Part shown: positions 17,832-26,189 of the stretch, piece by piece
Position numbering within the stretch: position 1 is the first letter of the stretch
Layout of the letters: the number at the start of each line of letters is the position of its first letter
Assembly: GCA_949286725.1 (NCBI GenBank)
Contig: CASECZ010000001.1
Coordinates: forward strand, 124,001 to 188,000
Length of the DNA: 64,000 bases
Source: an uncultured Clostridia bacterium
GTDB taxonomy: Bacteria > Bacillota > Clostridia > Christensenellales > CAG-917
Reading direction: 5' to 3'
Notes under the pieces: generated by a model
The model's input: the letters and a program-made list of their open reading frames with translations, nothing else
Databases searched by the model: none
Told to the model about the DNA's origin: nothing
Program-made: the position numbers and the translations under genes

Positions 17832-19257
17832 AGTGCGCCTCCTTTACGGCGAGTACGGCAATTTCGGAATGACCGACACCCTTTCTTATTTCGTCCATGG
17901 GAATGCCCAACTCGCGCGATATGATTTCCATAACGCGGGTTGCGCAAAAACCGCCCTGACACCTGCCCATGCCTGCGCGCACGCGACGCTTGACCGCGTC
18001 TACGCTGGATGCGGGCAACGGAGAATGCACGGCAGCGACGATTTCGGCTTCCGTCACTTTTTCGCAACGGCAGACTATCCTGCCCCATCTGCGGTCTGCG
18101 GCGACGAGCTTGTTTATCTCCTCCTCGGAGAGTTCGTTAAGCCGCTTTTTGCGCGGCATAACCGTGACGAAATCCTTTTTGGACGCAAGTTTGTAATCTT
18201 CGGCTATCAGACCGACAAGATATTCGGCTATCGCGGGAGCGGCGGTAAGCCCGGGCGAGCATATGCCTGCCGCCATATAGAAATCGGGCGCGACGTCGGA
18301 TTTTTTCACGATGAAATCGTGACCGATTATGGTGCGCACGCCGCAATAAACGCGAATACACTTGTTGAATGCGGGACGCGCGTACGTCAGAGGCACGCTT
18401 TTTCTGATCTCGTCCAGCGACTCGGCAGTGACGGCGGTATCGCCGTCGTAAGTGGGCACGGACGTGGGTCCGTAAATGACGTTGCCGTCCGCAGTCGGCG
18501 CGACGAGTATGCCTTTGCCCGCCTCCGTGGGCAACGGGAATATGACCGTCGACACGTTTTTGCCTTCCGTGTTGTCGAGCACGAAATAATCCCCGCGGCG
18601 GTATTCGGTTACGAAGTGTTCCGCACCCGCCTCGTCGTTTATTCGCGCGCCCTCGGGACCCGCGCAGTTGACGATTACGTCGGCGACGAATTCCCCTTTG
18701 GGGGTCGAGGCGACGTACTGCCCGTTTTCGCGGCGCAATGCGGTGACCTCGGCTTCCGTGACAATGTTGACGCCGTTCAGCACGGCACGGTCGGCAAGCG
18801 CGATCGCAAGCTGATACGGCGACACCACGCCCGCTTCGGGCGCATACAGCGAGGCGACGATGCCGTCCGCCACGTTGGGTTCTATCGCAAGGGTCTGTTC
18901 ACGGTTCAGGATTTCCGCCCTGACACCGTTCAGACGCGCCTTTTCGAGCAGGTCGCGCAGACCTTTTTCTCCTCCTGCGGGTGCGGCGACGATACTGCCG
19001 CACTTGCGGTGAGGAACGTCGAGTTCCTGCACCAAATCCCACATCATCGCGTTACCGCGCACGTTAAACCTCGCCTTCTGCGTGTTGGGCTCACAATCGT
19101 AGCCCGCGTGCACTATACCGCTGTTGGCGCGCGTGGAATATGACGCGACGTCGTCGTCGCGTTCCAGCAAAGTGACGGAAATGTCAAAGCGCGCCAGCCT
19201 ATCGGCTACCGCGCATCCGACTATCCCCCCTCCTATTACAATTGCGCTTTTGTTCAC
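17815..19257 (-). CDS. GlpA-like FAD-dependent dehydrogenase with C-terminal BFD-type [2Fe-2S] domain
   Basis: A 480-residue flavoprotein with GGGIVGCAVADRL at the N-terminus and a DAO fold. The C-terminal domain carries VCRCEKVTEAEI and GMGRCQGGFC, the four cysteines of a bacterioferritin-associated-ferredoxin-like [2Fe-2S] site. This layout is that of anaerobic glycerol-3-phosphate dehydrogenase GlpA and its many relatives. The true substrate is uncertain: glpK and glpF are not here. The start codon is GTG 19257 after a GGGGG stretch. It follows ppa by 18 bp and leads a unit with the FAD oxidoreductase, DUF1667 and comEC. Confidence 0.82.
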   Translation of the reverse strand: MNKSAIVIGGGIVGCAVADRLARFDISVTLLERDDDVASYSTRANSGIVHAGYDCEPNTQKARFNVRGNAMMWDLVQELDVPHRKCGSIVAAPAGGEKGLRDLLEKARLNGVRAEILNREQTLAIEPNVADGIVASLYAPEAGVVSPYQLAIALADRAVLNGVNIVTEAEVTALRRENGQYVASTPKGEFVADVIVNCAGPEGARINDEAGAEHFVTEYRRGDYFVLDNTEGKNVSTVIFPLPTEAGKGILVAPTADGNVIYGPTSVPTYDGDTAVTAESLDEIRKSVPLTYARPAFNKCIRVYCGVRTIIGHDFIVKKSDVAPDFYMAAGICSPGLTAAPAIAEYLVGLIAEDYKLASKKDFVTVMPRKKRLNELSEEEINKLVAADRRWGRIVCRCEKVTEAEIVAAVHSPLPASSVDAVKRRVRAGMGRCQGGFCATRVMEIISRELGIPMDEIRKGVGHSEIAVLAVKEAHYDNKI

Positions 19258-19275
19258 GAATTCCCCCGTCGCACG

Positions 19276-19812
19276 CTATTTCGAGCGCGCGAACTTTTGA
19301 TTGTACATCTTTATGTTGTCTTTGATTATGAGCTCCGCAAAAGCTCTGTCCTTGACCTGGAAAACCGTCGTATCCTTGCCTTCGAGCTGTTTGTAAACGC
19401 GGAAAAAGTGCGAAATTTCGTCCATGATATGAGGCGGCAATTCCTCGATTTCCTTATACACGTTCCAGTTGGGGTCCTTGAACGGTATGGCGATGATTTT
19501 GTAGTCCATTTCGCCCCCGTCCTGCATCATTACGACACCTATCGGATAGCACCTCACCGTAGCGAGCGGGACTATCGTTTCGGAACACAGCACGAGCACG
19601 TCAAGAGGGTCGTTGTCCTCGGAATACGTGCGCGGTATGAATCCGTAGTTGGCGGGATAGTGCGTGGACGTGGACAGAACTCTGTCCAGAATGAGAAAAC
19701 CCGTGTCTTTGTCCAGTTCGTACTTGTTCTTGCAACCCTTCGGAATTTCGATAACGGCAATGAAGTCCGTGGGCGTGATACGCGACGGGTCTATGTCGTG
19801 CCAGATACTCAT
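19276..19812 (-). CDS. ppa: Inorganic pyrophosphatase, family I
   Basis: Soluble enzyme that hydrolyses pyrophosphate and so drives biosynthesis. The 178-residue size is normal. The family I signature DNDPLDVLVL carries the metal-binding aspartates, and YPANYGFIPRTYSEDNDP just before it is strongly conserved. AGGAGAG lies about 5 nt before ATG 19812. Many Clostridia use family II enzymes, so the family I form is noted. Confidence 0.94.
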   Translation of the reverse strand: MSIWHDIDPSRITPTDFIAVIEIPKGCKNKYELDKDTGFLILDRVLSTSTHYPANYGFIPRTYSEDNDPLDVLVLCSETIVPLATVRCYPIGVVMMQDGGEMDYKIIAIPFKDPNWNVYKEIEELPPHIMDEISHFFRVYKQLEGKDTTVFQVKDRAFAELIIKDNIKMYNQKFARSK

Positions 19813-19923
19813 ATACTCTCTCCTGATTTTATTCTGTCTGCGATTTTCCCTTCCGATTATAAAACGCGGTGCGGGTTGTTGTCAACGACGGGCGCATGTG
19901 CGCTTTTGCGTCATTGCTCCGAA

Positions 19924-21240
19924 TTATTTATATCCTTTGATGAAAGTCTTGAAGAACTCCACGCCCTCTTTCAAAGCGCTGACGTCGATGTTCTCGTTGG
20001 ACGCATGCATGGACGCAAGCTGTTCCGCACTCAGTCTGCACGGAGTACAACGTATGGCACACGGCGTGATTTCCTGCATTGTACGGCAGTCCGTGCCGCC
20101 GAACATAAGATAAGGCGCAACGCCTATATCGGGGAAAACCTTGTGCAACGTATCCGTGAAATACTTGTAGTCTGCGCTGTCCACGTCCACGACAGGACTG
20201 GCGTTGCGGGAGTTGAGCACCTCGGTTTCGATGTCGTACTTCGCCGCGATTTTGCGCACTCTCTCAATGCAATCGATATCCCTGTCGTTTGGCGCGAAAC
20301 GCAGGTTTGCGACAACGTACGCTTCCTGCGGAATTACGTTCGCGGCCGCCGCACCCTGCGCCATAGTGAACGTCATCGTGGTGCCGAGCAACGCCGCTCC
20401 GAAAGGAGTGATTTTGGGCAGCAACGCCACAATAAGCGGCGAGAAAAAGTCAACGTGTTTCGTAACGAAACCGAGCACACCGCCGAGCCCGTCGGACAAA
20501 CCTTTCAGCATATCGCGTGCGGGTTTTGTCATTCTGTGACGGAAAATCGCGTGCGTTTCGCAGTAGTTCATAAACGCGGCAAGTCTTGCAAACGGCGTAT
20601 TTTTGGGAGGCGACGAGGAGTGTCCGCCTTTGCTGCGCGCCGTGAATTTCAGATCACAGTAGCCTTTCTCTATAATGCCGACCATTGCAAATGGCTTTTT
20701 CATTCCGGGGAAAGCCTCTTCGACAATGGCGCCGCCCTCGTCGACGGCAACCGCGGGTTTTACACCGTTCTTGCGCAGCCAGTCACGGCAATACTCCGCC
20801 CCGGGTCCCGACGTTTCTTCGCTGTCGGAATAACAAAGATATACGTCCTGTTCGGGCACGAAGCCCTCTTCTATCAGTTCGTTTACGCTGCGAATGGTGC
20901 AAAACAACGTGTTTTTGCAGTCCATGGTGCCGCGTCCCCACACTTTACCGTCCTCGACCACCGCCGCGAACGGTTCGTACTTCCAGTCGCCGCCGACCGC
21001 AGGCACAACGTCCTGGTGCGCCATAAGCACGAGCGGACGCGCAGAAGACTTGCCCTTCCATTTGAACATTATCGCGTCGCTTTTGTCGCCGCCGGGCATA
21101 ATCACGTCGCAGTTGGTGTAGACTGCGGGAAATTCCTGTGCGAGCACCTTTCTGAAAGCGACGAAATTCTGTCTGTCGCTGTCGGTGACGGTGGGCACGC
21201 GTATGAGTTTTGCAAAGCTGTCAACGTATTCGGAAGACAT
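19924..21240 (-). CDS. M20-family metallopeptidase (carboxypeptidase-like)
   Basis: A 438-residue zinc peptidase without a signal peptide. Zinc and catalytic residues are in LVLMAHQDVVPA (His and Asp), WGRGTMDCKN, SDSEETSGPGAEY (the Glu pair) and FGGTDCRTM; the dimerisation domain holds TARSKGGHSSSPPKNTP. The layout is that of the M20 subfamily containing PM20D1 and carboxypeptidase S. The substrate is unknown. ATG 21240 with GAGG at the correct spacing is preferred over GTG 21246, which would overlap the ribosome site. Confidence 0.85.
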   Translation of the reverse strand: MSSEYVDSFAKLIRVPTVTDSDRQNFVAFRKVLAQEFPAVYTNCDVIMPGGDKSDAIMFKWKGKSSARPLVLMAHQDVVPAVGGDWKYEPFAAVVEDGKVWGRGTMDCKNTLFCTIRSVNELIEEGFVPEQDVYLCYSDSEETSGPGAEYCRDWLRKNGVKPAVAVDEGGAIVEEAFPGMKKPFAMVGIIEKGYCDLKFTARSKGGHSSSPPKNTPFARLAAFMNYCETHAIFRHRMTKPARDMLKGLSDGLGGVLGFVTKHVDFFSPLIVALLPKITPFGAALLGTTMTFTMAQGAAAANVIPQEAYVVANLRFAPNDRDIDCIERVRKIAAKYDIETEVLNSRNASPVVDVDSADYKYFTDTLHKVFPDIGVAPYLMFGGTDCRTMQEITPCAIRCTPCRLSAEQLASMHASNENIDVSALKEGVEFFKTFIKGYK

Positions 21241-21361
21241 ATCCACCTCTTTTTTTGCGTTAAACGCTAAATAATATATTATTTTAATTCACGCGCGCGC
21301 CGATGTCAATAGTGACGGCACAACGCAACGCCCGCAAGCCGCGCTTTGCGGTAACGAAAAA

Positions 21362-21377
21362 CCCGCCTTTCGGCGGG
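21362..21377 (-). terminator. Intrinsic terminator after mrp
   Basis: CCCGCC and GGCGGG form a 6-bp stem around a 4-nt loop, followed by TTTTTCG on the minus strand, 6 bp past the mrp stop. Confidence 0.75.
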
Positions 21378-21382
21378 CTCGT

Positions 21383-22195
21383 TCAATCTGCTATACCCGT
21401 GAGGGCGGCAAGTATCTTCTCGTCGACGTCCTCTATCATTCCTTCGTCGCAGAGTTTTGCAAGGTCGGGACGTATGGGCAGCCGCGCGAACTTCGGAATG
21501 CCGAATTCCTTTGCGACGCTCTCGACTTTGCTTGCACCGAATATCTCTTCTTTGCGGTGACAGTCGGGACACTCGTAATAGGACATATTCTCCACTATGC
21601 CGAGAATTGGAATGTTCATAAGTTTTGCCATATTGACGGCTTTTGCGACTATCATCGAAACCAACTCCTGCGGAGAAGTGACGACGATTATGCCGTTGAG
21701 CGGCAACGACTGGAACACGGTCAGGGGCACGTCGCCCGTTCCGGGAGGCATATCCACGTACATACAGTCGATATCGCCCCACACGACGTCGCGCCAGAAC
21801 TGTTTTACGGTTTCCGCAAGAATGGGACCGCGCCAGATGACGGGTTTAGTGTCGTCGTCCATAAGCAGATTGAGGGACATAACCTCAATCCCGCGTGACG
21901 TGGCGACGGGAAGAATGTATTTGTCGTCCATACCCATTGCCTTATCGCGCAGACCGAACGCCTTGGGAACGGACGGACCCGTGATATCCGCGTCCAAAAT
22001 CGCGACGCGCTTGCCCGCGCGCATTGCGTCCACCGCAAGCAAGGAAGTGACCAGCGATTTTCCGACGCCGCCCTTGCCGCTGACTATACCGACGACGCGT
22101 TTAACGTCGCTGAGTTCGTTTTGTTTTACTATGAAATCCGCTTTGGAACACTTGGAGGAACAATCCTCGCAGTTGTACCCGCAACCTTCGCTCAT
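21383..22195 (-). CDS. mrp: Mrp/NBP35-family ATPase, iron-sulfur cluster carrier
   Basis: P-loop ATPase of 270 residues that carries Fe-S clusters to target proteins. The deviant Walker A is GIVSGKGGVGKSLV near residue 37; the N-terminus has CGYNCEDCSSKCSK, a four-cysteine site like that of NBP35; the C-terminal part has YYECPDCHRKEEIFG, the CxxC pair that bridges the dimer cluster. MPPGTGDVPLT is also typical. GGAGG precedes ATG 22195. It stands between the M20 peptidase and the feo operon as a single gene with its own terminator. Confidence 0.92.
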   Translation of the reverse strand: MSEGCGYNCEDCSSKCSKADFIVKQNELSDVKRVVGIVSGKGGVGKSLVTSLLAVDAMRAGKRVAILDADITGPSVPKAFGLRDKAMGMDDKYILPVATSRGIEVMSLNLLMDDDTKPVIWRGPILAETVKQFWRDVVWGDIDCMYVDMPPGTGDVPLTVFQSLPLNGIIVVTSPQELVSMIVAKAVNMAKLMNIPILGIVENMSYYECPDCHRKEEIFGASKVESVAKEFGIPKFARLPIRPDLAKLCDEGMIEDVDEKILAALTGIAD

Positions 22196-22312
22196 AAAAT
22201 GCCTCCGAAAATTACTGTCAACATTATCCTACCCCGTCCTCGAAATGTCAACGCTTTGACCGAAAACGCCCCGAAAATCGGCATTATTATGCCAAAATTT
22301 CCGCAAAAACGA

Positions 22313-22335
22313 ACGCGGCGCATAATGCGCCGCGT
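22313..22335 (-). terminator. Intrinsic terminator of the feo operon
   Basis: ACGCGGCGCA and TGCGCCGCGT form a perfect 10-bp stem with a 3-nt loop, followed by TCGTTTTT on the minus strand. It is about 47 bp after the last feo gene. Confidence 0.85.
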
Positions 22336-22381
22336 CCTAAGGAGAGAAATACGGTTTGCCATATAATGGCTGTGTCTGTCT

Positions 22382-22771
22382 TTATGGCTCGGTTTCGGAC
22401 GACTTGTCCTTGTCGCAACGGCTGTCGTCTGTGCCCGTCGCAAGTCCGCAAGCCGAGTGAACGGTGTGCGCGTGTACGCAACACGAACACGTATGGGCGT
22501 GCGCCTTGTGTCCGTCGCAAAGGCACCCGCAAGTCTCGTGCGTCGTTCCTTTGGAACGAACTTCGTCCGCCGTTTCGGGATTGCAACACTCGTCCGCTTT
22601 TTCGTTCTCCTGCGGTTTACCCGCCGAAGGACACGCCGACGAACAGTGCGCACACTCGCCGCAGCAACCTGTTTTGCCCTTTTTCTTGCGTATTGCCCAA
22701 CCTACGGCAACGCCGACCACCACGAGCACGCACAATACGATTACAACAACATCAATCGCAGTCATTGTCAT
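22382..22771 (-). CDS. FeoB-associated cysteine-rich membrane protein, unusually long
   Basis: A 129-residue protein with one membrane segment (about residues 6-27) followed by KKKGK and a cysteine-rich tail. FeoB-associated Cys-rich proteins start this way but are usually 45-70 residues long. Here the tail of about 93 residues has 15 cysteines and 8 histidines in clusters such as GCCGECAHC, CGCLC and CSCCVHAH. The start codon overlaps the feoB stop (TAATG), so translation is coupled. The tail probably binds metal on one face of the membrane; its partner would be FeoB. Confidence 0.8.
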   Translation of the reverse strand: MTMTAIDVVVIVLCVLVVVGVAVGWAIRKKKGKTGCCGECAHCSSACPSAGKPQENEKADECCNPETADEVRSKGTTHETCGCLCDGHKAHAHTCSCCVHAHTVHSACGLATGTDDSRCDKDKSSETEP

Positions 22772-25122
22772 TATTTGTCTTCCGTTTTATCGTCGGAGTT
22801 CACGTCTGCCGCGGGAAGTTGCACCGCATCTTCGTCTTGCAGACTTACGTCCGCCGTTCCTGCCACCGCGAGTGCGGCTTTCCTGTCACGCTTGCGGTTG
22901 TAGACGATTATGCCGCCTATCGCACCCGCGACGAGAGCCAAAAGGATGAACACCGTCCACCACCAGCTGCCGACGAGATACACGACCGTACCGACTATAT
23001 AGGATGTGATCAGCCAGAACACCAATGTGTTGCGGAAGTTCTTTTTGCTTCCGAGTTCCGCCTTTGCGGTTGCCACCGCGGCAAAGCACGGTATTGTGGT
23101 CATATTGAAAGCGATGAAGGAAATCAACGCGGGGATTGTTATTCCCGTTGCCTCAATCATAATCGAGGCGGCGATGACACCGCTTGCGTCTGCGTCGGCG
23201 TTATAGGCGTAACCCAGACACGCCGCGAGCACGCCGAAGGTGGCGATGACGTTTTCCTTCGCGATGAGCCCCGTGATTGCCGCGACGACGAACACCCAGC
23301 CTGCCGCATTGAGTTGCGAACCGAAACCGAGCGGCGTGAACAACGGCTGTATCAGTTTGCCGAAGCCCGCGAGAATGCTGCTCTCCATTTGCTCGTCGGC
23401 AAGGTAGTGCCAGTCAAAGGAGAAGTGGCTCAGGAACCAGATGAGTATCGTCGAGGCAAGTATAATCGTGAACGCCTTTTTGACAAAGTGTTTGAGTTTG
23501 TCCCACAGGTGAATGAAAAGCGCCTTGGCTTGCGGAGCGTGGTACGCGGGCAACTCCATGATGAACGGAGGCGTGTCGCCGCGCATGGTGGTGGAGCGCA
23601 TGACGATGACCGCTATAATCGCAACGGCTATGCCGAGAATGTACATACCATAGGTTATGGCGTCGGCGTTGCTGACCGAGAAGAACTGCACTATGCCGCC
23701 CGCAATCGCCGTCAGTATGGGGAGTTTGGCCCCGCAGGAGAAGAAAGGTATGACGCGTATCGTCGCCGTTCTTTCCTTGTCGTCGGCAAGCGTACGGGTG
23801 TTTATCATTGCGGGAATGGAGCAACCGAAGCCCATAATCATGGGCATGAACGCTCTGCCCGAAAGTCCGAACCTGCGGAAAATTCTGTCGAGAATGAACG
23901 CCACGCGCGCCATATAGCCGCTGTCTTCGAGGATGGAGAAGAACATGAACAGCACGAGTATCTGCGGCAGGAAGGACAGCACCGCGAACAGACCGCCCAG
24001 TATGCCGTCGCACACAAGTCCCTGCGCCCACGCCGACGTCGTGCCTTCCATCGCACCGCTGACGGCATCGGAAATCGACCCCGTTATCAGGTCAAGCAAA
24101 TTGAACAGTATGACGCCGGGAGAGGCTATGCCCGTTTCGGCGGAACCGAACAGACCTTCTCCCCAGGTCCCCGCAAGCGAAACCCAGCCTTCGGGCAACG
24201 CCTTGGCAAGATAGAGGAAGTTCTCCGAGAAGGTGAGGTGGAAGACGAGGAACAGAATGACGAGGAAAATCGGGATGCCCCAGATTCTGTGGGTGAGCAC
24301 TCTGTCCGCCTTGTCCGACCTGGACAAACCCTTGTTGTCGCCGTCCTTTCTGACGAGGGCGTGCGCGAAGTGTTTGGTTATGTACTTGTATCTTTCGTCG
24401 GCGACGATTGCCTCGAAGTCGTCCCCGAAAACGTCGTCCTTTATCTTGGACTTATACTGCTGAACAAGGGCGTATTCTTCGGGGTGGTTCTTGATTTCGA
24501 TTTCGTCATTCTCGACCAGCTTTATTGCGTGAAACAGGGGTTCATCTGTCTTTTTGTTATACAAAACCCCTTTTACGTCGCTTATGACTTCCGCGACCTT
24601 GGACGAGCCGAGCACGCTTACGGGCTCGCGGCGACGCTTTGAAGCGGCGTACGCCTTGTCCATCAGCTCCTTTATTCCCGTCTGTTTCAGAGCGGATATT
24701 TCCACCACGGGAACGGCAAGCGTGTCTTCCAGAATTTTGGCGTTTATCTTGTCCCCGTTCTTCTCGACGGCGTCAATCATGTTGAGCGCAACGACGAGCG
24801 GAACGCCGATTTCCATCAGTTGTGTGGTGAGATAGAGGTTTCGTTCTAGGTTGGTAGCGTCGACGATGTTGATGATGAGGTCGGGCTTTTCGTCGAGTAT
24901 GTAGTTACGCGCGATGACCTCTTCGGGAGTGTACGGCGACAGCGAGTAAATGCCGGGCAGGTCGAGCACGGATATGGGCTCCGCGCACTTCTTGTACACG
25001 CCTTCCTTCTTGTCCACGGTGACACCGGGCCAGTTGCCTACGTGCGCGGTCGAGCCCGTAAGGCAGTTGAACAGCGTCGTTTTTCCACTGTTCGGATTGC
25101 CTGCGAGTGCGAATTTAATCAT
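22771..25122 (-). CDS. feoB: Ferrous iron transport protein B
   Basis: Membrane Fe(II) transporter of 783 residues. The N-terminal G domain has GNPNSGKTTLFN (G1), DLPGIYSLSPY (G3) and NMID (G4); a helical spacer follows, and then two Gate regions including FFSCGAKLPI and GFGCSIPAM, with the conserved cysteines. The start is ATG 25122, with GGAGG about 9 nt upstream, overlapping the feoA stop by 4 nt. It is the main gene of the operon that starts at the promoter at 26091-26119. Confidence 0.97.
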   Translation of the reverse strand: MIKFALAGNPNSGKTTLFNCLTGSTAHVGNWPGVTVDKKEGVYKKCAEPISVLDLPGIYSLSPYTPEEVIARNYILDEKPDLIINIVDATNLERNLYLTTQLMEIGVPLVVALNMIDAVEKNGDKINAKILEDTLAVPVVEISALKQTGIKELMDKAYAASKRRREPVSVLGSSKVAEVISDVKGVLYNKKTDEPLFHAIKLVENDEIEIKNHPEEYALVQQYKSKIKDDVFGDDFEAIVADERYKYITKHFAHALVRKDGDNKGLSRSDKADRVLTHRIWGIPIFLVILFLVFHLTFSENFLYLAKALPEGWVSLAGTWGEGLFGSAETGIASPGVILFNLLDLITGSISDAVSGAMEGTTSAWAQGLVCDGILGGLFAVLSFLPQILVLFMFFSILEDSGYMARVAFILDRIFRRFGLSGRAFMPMIMGFGCSIPAMINTRTLADDKERTATIRVIPFFSCGAKLPILTAIAGGIVQFFSVSNADAITYGMYILGIAVAIIAVIVMRSTTMRGDTPPFIMELPAYHAPQAKALFIHLWDKLKHFVKKAFTIILASTILIWFLSHFSFDWHYLADEQMESSILAGFGKLIQPLFTPLGFGSQLNAAGWVFVVAAITGLIAKENVIATFGVLAACLGYAYNADADASGVIAASIMIEATGITIPALISFIAFNMTTIPCFAAVATAKAELGSKKNFRNTLVFWLITSYIVGTVVYLVGSWWWTVFILLALVAGAIGGIIVYNRKRDRKAALAVAGTADVSLQDEDAVQLPAADVNSDDKTEDK

Positions 25123-25355
25123 TTTTCCTTTACCTCCGCCACAACGCACGCGGCTTCCGTTTTTCTGAGTGTGAGCTCATAGCCGCGGATATTGATTTCA
25201 TAGGGGTCGCCGAGCGGTGCTTTTTTGCGCAGGAACACTTCCGCGCCGGGCGTCACGCCCATATCGAAAAGCCTGCGGCGGATTTTGCCTTCGCCGCCGA
25301 CGCTCGTTATCACGCCCGCTTCCCCGACTTCGAAGTCGTTAAGGGTCTTTAACAT
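25119..25355 (-). CDS. feoA: Ferrous iron transport protein A
   Basis: Small SH3-like protein of 78 residues that works with FeoB on the cytoplasmic side. The RRRLFDMGVTPGAEVFLRKKAPLGDPYEINIRG pattern (residues 26-58) is the FeoA core. It overlaps feoB by 4 nt and directly follows the other feoA-like gene with no gap. Confidence 0.93.
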   Translation of the reverse strand: MLKTLNDFEVGEAGVITSVGGEGKIRRRLFDMGVTPGAEVFLRKKAPLGDPYEINIRGYELTLRKTEAACVVAEVKEK

Positions 25356-25580
25356 TCAATCCTCCTTTACGGTGACAAATATCCTTGTCGCCATCTGTTT
25401 ATCGAGAGCAAGGCGTCCGTCCCTGACGCGGCAGATAAGACTTCCGCCGCTGGAAGACAGCACCTCTATTTCCGAATTGACGGTAATACCCAGATTTTCC
25501 AAGTGCCGCTTGATCTTTTCGTCAACCAGCAATTTTGTTACAACCAACTGTCTGTAAGTCGGTGCAAGTACGATAGGCAT
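25356..25580 (-). CDS. FeoA-domain protein (second copy)
   Basis: A 74-residue SH3-like FeoA-family protein, weaker than its neighbour: HLENLGITVNSEIEVLSSSGGSLICRVRDGRLALDKQMATRI keeps the fold pattern but lacks the LGDP turn. Two feoA genes before feoB are common in Clostridia. It starts 1 bp after the regulator gene, and its stop abuts the next start. Confidence 0.85.
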   Translation of the reverse strand: MPIVLAPTYRQLVVTKLLVDEKIKRHLENLGITVNSEIEVLSSSGGSLICRVRDGRLALDKQMATRIFVTVKED

Positions 25581-25581
25581 A

Positions 25582-25953
25582 TCAACCCTCCGTTACGCCT
25601 ACGGCAAAATTGTTTATTCTCTTTACGCAGTCCGCCGACAACGACCCCGCGACGGCGAGAGCCTCGTTTGCGGCGCGTACGCGCGGCAGTCCGAGTTTGT
25701 CGGCAAGCATATCGGTCAGGAACAGATACGCGGGTTCGTACAGCTCCACAACCTCTCTGCCCTGCGCCGTCAACCGCACGAAGTTGAAATCGTCGCGCAA
25801 GGCATACCCCGCGTCCATCAGTCTGTCGAGCGCTTTGCACACACTCGCCCTCGCCACGCGGAGCCGAGCGGCAATATCCACCGAGCGCACGGGCTTCCCC
25901 TGCTCTGCAATGTCGTTTATGGCAAATATGTAAGTCAACATCGACGAGGTCAT
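25582..25953 (-). CDS. DtxR/MntR-like transcriptional regulator of the feo operon
   Basis: A 123-residue protein with an N-terminal winged helix (SVDIAARLRVARASVCKALDRLMDAGY) and a short helical C-terminal part. Its place as first gene of the feo operon, and the helix-turn-helix, fit the DtxR/MntR family. It is shorter than MntR (about 140 residues), and the segment matching the metal site (an EGIEHHL-like motif in MntR) reads NEALAVAGS, so the usual Glu/His ligands seem missing. It may sense something other than metal, or bind it differently. Two palindromes just upstream are candidate operators for autoregulation. Confidence 0.7.
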   Translation of the reverse strand: MTSSMLTYIFAINDIAEQGKPVRSVDIAARLRVARASVCKALDRLMDAGYALRDDFNFVRLTAQGREVVELYEPAYLFLTDMLADKLGLPRVRAANEALAVAGSLSADCVKRINNFAVGVTEG

Positions 25954-25962
25954 TTTTCTTTC

Positions 25963-26048
25963 GGTTCGCCATTGCGAACTGCTCCGTCTAATTTAAGGCG
26001 GCAAGCCGCCGATATGGTTTTCACACGCTTGGTTCGCCATTGCGAACT
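25963..26048. repeat. Two identical 18-bp palindromic repeats in the feo operon leader
   Basis: GGTTCGCCATTGCGAACT occurs at 25963-25980 and again at 26031-26048, with starts 68 bp apart. The core GTTCGC-CATT-GCGAAC is a perfect 6-bp inverted repeat. The first copy lies 10 bp before the ATG of the regulator gene. Between them, GGCGGC-AA-GCCGCC (25997-26010) is another perfect inverted repeat. They may be operators or RNA hairpins of the leader. Confidence 0.65.
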
Positions 26049-26062
26049 TCGTGCCCCGTAAA

Positions 26063-26119
26063 AAAGAGTTCGTCACTCTTTACACTTGGAATTATATGCA
26101 CACTTTGCCCCGTTGTCAA
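26063..26119 (-). promoter_or_regulatory. Consensus promoter of the feo operon with a hairpin at the start of the leader
   Basis: Minus-strand -35 TTGACA (26119-26114) and -10 TATAAT (26096-26091) are both perfect with 17-nt spacing. The predicted start is near 26084. AAAGAGT and ACTCTTT (26081-26063) then form a 7-bp hairpin followed by TTTT, like a terminator placed almost at the transcript start. The leader to the regulator ATG is about 130 nt. Confidence 0.8.
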
Positions 26120-26141
26120 CAAAACGGAGCCCTGTTCGGGC

Positions 26142-26189
26142 AAAAAAAACGGTTAGCGGCGGCTAATTTTTTTTAATGTTTCCGCCGCT
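26142..26189 (-). terminator. Intrinsic terminator of the CooC/dehydratase-like operon
   Basis: AGCGGCGG and CCGCCGCT form an 8-bp stem with a long A-rich loop, followed by AACCG and eight T residues on the minus strand. It overlaps the stop codon of the last gene. Confidence 0.8.

Noticed and set aside
26063..26081. The hairpin as the terminator of the upstream CooC operon
   Set aside because: That operon already has a strong terminator at 26142-26189, and this hairpin lies downstream of the feo promoter.
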